Both the position numbers and the translations under genes were made by a program. From NCBI RefSeq assembly GCF_000516985.1, contig NW_006917106.1:323234-387233 (forward strand): a stretch of 64,000 nucleotides of DNA, in the 5' to 3' direction. The notes beneath the pieces were generated by a model. The model ran no database searches, was not told the origin of the DNA, and was given only the letters and a program-made list of their open reading frames with translations. Shown one piece after another: positions 57,126 to 64,000 of the stretch; position 1 is the stretch's first letter; each line of letters opens with the position of its first letter. The stretch is from Pestalotiopsis fici W106-1 (lineage: Eukaryota; Ascomycota; Sordariomycetes; Amphisphaeriales; Sporocadaceae).

Positions 57126-59495
57126 TCCTTTAGCGCAATATTAATGTTTTTTTAGCGCTATATTAATAGTTTTTTTAGCGTAATAGCAATAGCTTTTTTA
57201 ATATAATTAATTAATATTAATAGCTTTTTTAATATAATAATAATAGCTTTTTTAACGTAATAGCAATAGCTTTTTTAATATAATTAATTAATATTAATAG
57301 CTTTTTTAATATAATAATAATAGTTTTTTAATATAATAGCGGTGGTTCCTTTAGCGTAATAATAATAGCTTTTTTAATTATAATAACGGTAATTTTTTTA
57401 ACGTAATAATAATAGCTCTTTTAGCGTAATAAATATAATTTTTTTAGCGTAATAGCAATAATTCTTTTAATATAATTATAATAGCTTTTTTAATATAATA
57501 GCGGTAATTCTTTTAACGTAATTATAATAGTTTTTTAATATTATAGCGGTTAATTCTTTTAGCGTAATAATAATAGCTTTTTTAATATAATAGCGGTAAT
57601 CCCTTTAGCGCAATAATAATAGCTCTTTTAGCGTAATAAATATAATTTTTTTAGCGCAATAGCAATTCTTTTAATATAATTATAATAGCTTTTTTAATAT
57701 AATAGCGGTAATTTTTTTAACGTAATAGCAATAGCTTATTTAACGTAATAAATATAGCTTTTTTAATATAATATTAATATTTTTTGTATCGTTATAATTA
57801 TAACCGGTAATATTATTATAATAATTATTTCTTTAGGTAAAACGCTATTCCGATAGCGTAGCTAGCCGCTATTAGCGCTAATAATTTAGCCGAAAAAGAA
57901 TTTTATATAATTTATTGCTATTTATTAAAATATTTATATATTATATTTTAATTTTTCTTTTTAAAATAAAATCGCATTTATTAACGCGATTAACGATATC
58001 GCATTAAAACCGCGATTAGTTTTAAGCTATTAGCGGTATTTATTCGTTTATTATATAATTTAGCAAAAAAAATTATATTTTTAGCTTTTAACGGCTTATA
58101 ATAATTATTCGTAATATTATAATATATTAATGCTTATCGCAATTATACGATTATTTATTAAAGCAATAAATTATTAGCTATAACGCCCGAAAAATAAGAA
58201 TAATAATTATATTTCTTTTCGATTTACCTAAATTTTTTTTTTCCGATTAGCCCGTATTTATATATATTAACTAATGCTTTTATAATTAAAAAATTATAGC
58301 TAATTAATTATTTAATAATAATAAATAAAAAACGAAAACCTTTAAAATATTATTAGCTTTTTAAATATATGCGATTTTATTTATAATTAGCTATTTATAA
58401 TATACGATAATATTAATTTTTTTATTAATATTAATTACGCTAAAAATCGAGTTTTATTATTTTTCCCGAATTAAAAGCTTTTAAATTACGCCGCTCGCTT
58501 TTTTATATATTATTCCCGTAAAATAAATTCGCGTTTTCGCGCGCGTTTTATTATTAGCTAATAATTCGAATATTAGCGCTATTAGTTTTCGGAGTAATAA
58601 TATAATATTATTAATAGCTAATTATATATTAAATTATTCGAAAGCGTAAATTTATTTTTTATTAAAATTATTCGTTAGCAAATAATTTTATTATTAATAT
58701 ATATTAATTTTAATTTCGATAACCGCTATCGCTTTATATTTAATTTTTATAGCGACCGCGCTAATATTTAGCTTATTTTAAAAGGCTATATAGGATTTTT
58801 TATAAAATAATTTTTTATTATTTTCGATATTAGCGATAATAAAATAAATTTAAACTAAAGCGCAAATTAAAATAACGATTAAAACGATATAAATTAATTA
58901 TAATAAAAATATATAAATAATAACAATAATATATAATAAAATAAAAATAGCAATAGCAAATATAAAATAATATAGCTATAATTAATATTTTTATAATTAA
59001 TAATAATTATATTACGCAAAATTATATATTTATTTATAAATTTTATTTTTAATAATAATAATTATATTTAAATTATTTAAATATACGCAAAGCTTAATTA
59101 AATACTACTTTACCGTAAATAATAAATATTATAGCGGTATTACCTATTAAAACGATTATATTAAAACCATTATATTAAGGCTATTATTTATTTCGGATAT
59201 ATTAAAATATCGCCTATTATATAAAATAGTAAATAACGGTAAAAATGCAAATAATTAGCTATAAATAACAGGAGTAACCGTACCGGCAGTTATTCCCGCT
59301 ATTTTTTTTATTAGCGCTTACTACCTTACCGCCTTTTTTAAATTATTGCTATTCTTTTTTATTATTGCTATTTCTCCCTTATTATTATTATTTTATACTC
59401 TATTAAAATAATCGAATTAAAATAAAATAACTTTATTAAAAATATCGCAGCGTAATTGCTTTTCCTAATTTATTAAATAATTATATTTATATTAT
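56894..59495. repeat. 2.6-kb subtelomeric tandem repeat, copy 2
   Basis: Immediately adjacent second copy of the unit at 54296. It has the same internal order: a conserved 5' segment, a roughly 23-bp minisatellite block, then an A+T-rich unique part with anchors such as AATTCGCG and AATTACGCCGCTCGC. Confidence 0.9.
57110..57780. repeat. Degenerate roughly 23-bp minisatellite in 2.6-kb copy 2
   Basis: Same array and similar unit order as in copy 1, so the array existed before the 2.6-kb duplication. Individual units differ by point changes and by small indels. Confidence 0.8.
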
Positions 59496-60171
59496 TACTT
59501 TTCGGTTTATATTATATTATATATTTACCTATACACCTGCCTTTTATTAAAATAATTAGCGTTATTACTTTTTTATTATCGCGTAATATTTATATTTAAT
59601 TTATTTTGTATATTACCGAAATAGCTCCTTGCGATCGCGCTTTAAATATCCGGAAAATAAATATATATATATTAGCGTTAATTATATTATTAGTAAAAAT
59701 TATATATTAATATATTTTTAATAATAATAAATTAGTATCGAAAATCTATAAAATATTTTTGGTTTATTAAATTTCGGCTTATATACCTTTAGCGATAAAT
59801 TTAGCGATTTATAGCGCTATTACCGACGAGCTATTTTATTTTTTTATTACGACCGTATATTATAATTCGAAGCTAAAATATTAGTTATATTTATAACATT
59901 ATTATATAAAAATATTAGAATTATTAATAAGGCTTTTAATTATTTATTAAACCCGGACCCCGTTAATTTATTTATAAATCGCGCGTTATTTGCTTTTCTA
60001 AGAGGTAATAGCATATTATACCGGCGGCGATAATTTTTAAAGGTTAATAATTTAAATATAATATTTTATTATTTATTTTTGCCTAAATAAATTTTTCCGA
60101 TACTAGCTTTTATTCGACCGGCTATTAGCGCCTTTGCTATTAGCGCCTTTATTATTACTAATACCTTTTTT

Positions 60172-60349
60172 TATAATGCTAATAGCACTCGAAAACCTTC
60201 TTTTAATAAAAATGTAAATGCTATACCCCGTAAACCGGTATTTTTATTAACGCTTTTAGCTATAATGCTAATAATATTTAAAAACTTTTTTTAATAAAAA
60301 TATAAATATTATACCCCGTAAACCGGCATTTTTTGCTAATGCCTTTAAG
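60172..60349. repeat. 89-bp tandem pair
   Basis: Two consecutive units start TATAATGCTAATA at 60172 and 60261 and share ATACCCCGTAAACCGG. They differ mainly by C/T changes. Confidence 0.75.
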
Positions 60350-60544
60350 CCTAATACTAATATATATATTATACCCTGAAAATTTAAACCTTTTGCTATT
60401 AGCTTAACTTTTAGCTTACGCTAAAATTTAATATATTTAAACGAAAATAATAAAGCAACCCCGTAATTTTAAATATATAATAATAATAATTTAAGCAATA
60501 ACATCCGATTTAACGGTTATTTTAGCATTTTTAATAGCGGAAAA

Positions 60545-60720
60545 CGCTATCCCATAGCTTGGACGAACTTTACGTAGAATCCGTTCGTTTTGTATGGGCC
60601 TTTTTGTCTCCACTTAAAAGGCAAGGGGTAGAGTTCGTTCGATTAAAAACGTAGAGTTCGTTCGATATAAATCCAACCAAAACTCCACCAAATTTTATCC
60701 GATCGAAAAGATAAAACCAG
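60545..60720 (+). repeat. Dispersed roughly 150-bp subtelomeric repeat, copy 2 (least decayed)
   Basis: It carries the same anchors in C/G-rich form: GACGAACTTTACGTAGAATC, GTATGGGCCTTTTTGTCTCC, AAGGGGTAGAGTTCGTTCGA and a repeated GTAGAGTTCGTTCGAT. It therefore probably resembles the ancestral sequence of the family. Confidence 0.8.
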
Positions 60721-60852
60721 CGTTAAAAAGCCCGAAAAATAAGGATTAAAACGGTATATTTTTTATTTCGATGCATTATAAAATAACGTAATTATTAATA
60801 ATAAAAAGATTTTACCAGCAAAATAACGTTATCGCCGTCGGATTTAAAAATC

Positions 60853-60874
60853 GTGGGGAAAAGCTTTTCCCCAC
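60853..60874. repeat. 22-bp perfect palindrome
   Basis: GTGGGGAAAAG at 60853-60863 is followed directly by its exact reverse complement CTTTTCCCCAC to 60874. It sits in the G+C-retaining island beside the 12-bp satellite. Confidence 0.9.
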
Positions 60875-60889
60875 ACTAGCCCACCCGAC

Positions 60890-60945
60890 CCCCGCCACAC
60901 CCACCGCCACACCCACCGCCATACCCACCGCCACACCCACCGCTA
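60890..60945. repeat. 12-bp satellite (CCGCCACACCCA)n
   Basis: Four to five near-identical 12-bp units; one carries a C-to-T change (ATACCCACCG). The C-rich strand is on the + strand, unlike the surrounding A+T-rich DNA. Confidence 0.85.
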
Positions 60946-60964
60946 TATTAATAAAAAAAAAAAA

Positions 60965-61985
60965 CGCTATCCTCCTAGTCCGGAGGAACCTTACGTCGGG
61001 CTTATCCGTTTTATATAAGCATTTTTAGCTTTATTAAAAAAACCGGGGGGTAAAATTCGTTCGGTCGGGGATATAAAATTCGTTTAGTATTAATCCCGCT
61101 AAAATTTTACGAAAACGGACCCGATTAGGAAATAAAAATTTAATGCTTTAAGCCTTCCGATTAACGCGGTTTTAATAATTTATTTTTTATCGCGATTTAA
61201 CGGGCGCTATAACCGCTATAGCCGTTTCGTCGCCGGCGAGGCCGTTCCCGCGCTCGCGGATAGCTAGCCGGGGTTTACTAATTAATAATAGCTATAAAAA
61301 GCGGGGTTATAGCTTAGGGAATTTTACGCGTTTCCGTTAAATTCGTTCGATTATTAAACGGATTTAACCTAATTTAATTATTTTTATTTTAATAAAAGGC
61401 TATATTTATTTTATCGGATTAAATTATTATTATTACCTTTTATTATTATTATTATAACGTTTTTTCCGGCCGCGGGCTAGGCGGGTTGCGAAAAATAAAC
61501 AAAAAAAAAAAATAAACCGATAAAATAAATTTATTATTATATAGGCTTGCTTTCCCTCGCTTTTTTTTTTCGCTATATTTTACTTTTATTTATTTATTTT
61601 TTATTTATATCCCGTTTATTCTTATTTCCTCCTTTTTTTCCTTTCTTTCCCCCCTTTTTTATCCTTTATTTCCCTTACCCTAACCTCGAAAAATATTAAA
61701 GGAAAAAAGGAAAAAAAAAACGCGAAAAAAAAAAGCAAAATTAAAAACGGCTGCAAACGCCTTAAATACAGGGTTTATATAATTATTTTTTATATATTTA
61801 TTTATATATATATTATTTTATCCTAATTTTTTATCGTAAAAAAATAATATTATTTATTTATCCCTTTATTTATTTACCCGATTTCCGTATTATAATTTAC
61901 AGCTAATACCGCTATATTTATATAAATAATAAAATCAAGCGGTATTTATTTAAAAACTAATATAAAAGCGTCCCGACTAATAAAT
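60965..61985 (+). repeat. Telomere-associated roughly 1-kb unit, internal copy
   Basis: It starts with a dispersed-repeat copy (TCCGGAGGAACCTTACGTCG) and continues through GATTAACGCGGTTTTAA and GCTAGCCGGGGTTTA. It then passes ACGCGTTTCCGTTAAATTCG and CCCGATTTCCGTAT to AAAAGCGTCCCGACTAATAA. All of these anchors recur in the same order at 63040-63979. Confidence 0.9.
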
Positions 61986-63039
61986 ATAAATTTATCGGAA
62001 ATGCCGTACAAACGCTATACGGCATTATTTATATATAAAATTAGCTTAACGATTTCGCTTTTTTAAAGCCGATATACGGGCCGATTTTAAACCTTAGCCT
62101 ATTTTATATAAATAATATAACCTATAATAATTATATATATATTATATATTATATTAAAAAAATATAAAAATATTATAAATAAAAGCATAAATAGGTAAAT
62201 AGCCGGAAATAGGGAAAATAAAAAAAATATATAAAAATAGCAGCCGTCCCGTAAAAAAAAGGCGTTTAATATTAAAGGTTTTTTTTAAAACGGAAAGCCA
62301 GCCGATATTTCGAAATTTTTAGAAATGCTATTTTAATAATAAAAATATAAATAAAAAAGCGAAACGGCGAATATAACGGATAACTATCCAAGCGACCCTA
62401 AAATACCAAAATACTAAATTTTATATACGGCGATTCGGACCTAAACTTAGCCGATATGCTATAATAATAATAATAATAATAAAAAAAAAAGGAGAAAAAG
62501 GCGGAGGCAAAAAAAAAGCCGCTAAAAACGCTATATAAAATGCTAATTATTAAAATATCCCCGCTTTAATCGTTGCCTAATATTTAATTATATATTTTTA
62601 GCCGAAAAAGCGTATTATTAAATAAATCGGCTAGCCGGGTAATTTATAATATAAACGAAAAATTAAAATCGAATTTATAAATACGGAAAATAAACTAAGC
62701 GCGGTATTTAATAAATTTTAAAAGCGAAAAAAGCTTAAAACGCTTACGTAATATATTATAATTGCCGCGGCTAAAAAAAACGGTATTTTAAGCATTTTAA
62801 AATAACTATACGAAAATAATAAATAAAACGTAAAAGCAAATATATAGCTTTAAAGCCGGCGCTATTACCTTTTTCGAAATAGCGCGCAATATAAAAACTA
62901 AAAAATATACCTTATTTTAGCCGATTATAATTAAAAAAGCGTAAATACGCTACCGGGTATTTATAAATAAGCTATTTTTATATTTATAATTATCGCAAAG
63001 CTTATAAAACGAAAAAAAGCCGCGGTATAAGCTAACGCT

Positions 63040-63979
63040 ATTTTATAGCCTAAAAGAATTTTACGTCGAGCTTATTTATTTTATATAGGCATTTTTATTT
63101 TTATTAAAAAGGCCAGGGGTAAAATTCGTTCGATCGGGAATATAAAATTTATTTGATACGAATTTAACCAGAATTTTACGAAAACGGGCCCGATCGGGGA
63201 GCAAAAACTTAATATTTAGGCTTTTCGATTAACGCGGTTTTAACGGTTTATTTTTTATCGCGATCCGACGGGCGCTATAGCCGCTACGGCCGTTTTATCG
63301 CCGGTAAAGCCGTTTCCGCGGGCGCGGGCAGCTAGCCGGGGTTTATTAGCTGCCGGTAATTACGGGAGGCGGGGCTATAATTTAGGAATTTTACGCGTTT
63401 CCGTTAAATTCGTTCGATTATTAAACGGATTTAACCTAATTTAATTATTTTTATTTTAATAAAAGGCTATATTTATTTCGTTAAACTAAATTATTATTAT
63501 TATTATTATAACGTTTTTCCCGGCCGCGGGCTAAAATAGGGTCGGATAAATAAAAAAAAAAATAAGCTAATAAAATAAATTTATCGGTATTATATAAATT
63601 CGCTTCCCCCCGCTTTTTTTTTTCGCTATACGCTATTTTTATTTATTTATCCCTTATTTATATTTTTATTTATTATTTTTATTTTTTTTTTCTTTTATTT
63701 TTCCGTTATTTCCTTTGCCTTAACTTCGACGAAAAAAAAAATATTAAAAAAAAGGAAAAAAACGGGGTTTATATAATTATTTTTTATATACCTATTTATA
63801 TATATATTATTTTATTTTAATTTTTTATCGTAAAAAAATAATATTATTTATTTATCCTTTTATTTATTTGCCCGATTTCCGTATCGTAATTTATAATTAA
63901 TATTATTACGCTTATATAAATAACGAAATTAAGCGGCATTTATCCAAAAACCAGCATAAAAGCGTCCCGATTAGCAAAT
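63040..63979 (+). repeat. Telomere-associated roughly 1-kb unit, terminal copy
   Basis: Second copy of the unit at 60965, beginning with a decayed dispersed-repeat copy (AGAATTTTACGTCGAGC) and ending AAAAGCGTCCCGATTAGCAA directly before the telomere array. Homology to the internal copy ends at the same point where TTAGGG repeats begin. Confidence 0.9.
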
Positions 63980-64000
63980 TTAGGGTTAGGGTTAGGGTTA
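63980..64000 (+). repeat. Telomere repeat (TTAGGG)n
   Basis: Three full TTAGGG units plus TTA run to the window edge. The G-rich strand reads outward, so this is a right chromosome end. The array continues beyond the window or was trimmed there. Confidence 0.97.

Larger units (their letters stand above)
52230..63979. other. A+T-rich, gene-free subtelomeric block (RIP-like)
   Basis: Composition changes abruptly after about 52,230. For nearly 12 kb the sequence is mostly A/T with TpA-dense stretches and stops in all frames. It is built almost wholly of diverged duplicated units that differ mainly by C/T and G/A changes. That combination is the known signature of repeat-induced point mutation in ascomycetes. 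No gene, tRNA or intact transposon is recognisable. The parts not covered by repeat entries below (52,230-52,732, 54,131-54,295, 59,496-60,171, 61,986-63,039) show nothing further. Confidence 0.85.

Noticed and set aside
52829..57780. CRISPR-like arrays in the subtelomere
   Set aside because: Units are directly adjacent minisatellites without unique spacers, and the genome is eukaryotic.
52230..63979. Possible relic of a telomere-linked helicase or retrotransposon gene
   Set aside because: Such genes are common at fungal chromosome ends, but decay is too heavy to recognise any coding motif here.

Overview
The window is the right-hand end of a filamentous ascomycete chromosome. Genes carry short (50-130 nt) spliceosomal introns with fungal GTANGT / CTAAC / YAG signals. 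Many products match families that are common in Sordariomycetes, probably Hypocreales, but the species cannot be fixed from this sequence alone. The last bases are (TTAGGG)n reading toward the window end, as expected for the G-rich strand at a right telomere.

Positions 1 to about 52,200 have ordinary composition and hold 22 supported or probable protein genes, separated by long gene-free stretches. From left to right these are: a Cys-rich membrane protein (partial); mitochondrial ribosomal mL50; an alpha/beta hydrolase; a Dal5-type MFS carrier; a POT/PTR2-type peptide carrier; a possible small membrane protein; a 261-bp foldback element with TA target duplication (MITE-like); a LAMTOR1/Ego1-type TORC1 anchor; a conserved 110-aa Cys/Trp-rich protein; an F-box protein; a ZNF830-like zinc-finger protein head-to-head with Mediator subunit MED7; a GPI-anchored Ser/Thr-rich surface protein; a seven-TM protein of unknown role; DPM3; a 763-aa disordered protein of unknown role; an oxidoreductase-like (OXLD1-type) protein; a DUF3669 protein; a small secreted protein; a zinc alcohol dehydrogenase; a cysteine-free CAP/PR-1 protein; and an acyltransferase-3 membrane enzyme. 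The left and middle parts are mostly housekeeping genes. From about 42 kb toward the telomere the content shifts to secreted, surface and accessory genes.

From about 52.2 kb to the telomere the sequence is extremely A+T rich, has no credible gene, and consists of nested, diverged repeats. These are a 793-bp tandem pair, a 2.6-kb tandem pair (each copy with its own roughly 23-bp minisatellite), a 150-180-bp repeat present four times, and a roughly 1-kb telomere-adjacent unit present twice. This pattern (duplicated DNA, C-to-T decay, TpA excess) fits repeat-induced point mutation (RIP). A small island near 60.5-61.0 kb has escaped most of the decay and preserves the best copy of the dispersed repeat, a 12-bp satellite and a 22-bp palindrome.

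Exon structures below were built by hand from splice signals and reading-frame phase. They are internally consistent (every spliced frame closes) but have not been compared with transcripts or databases.
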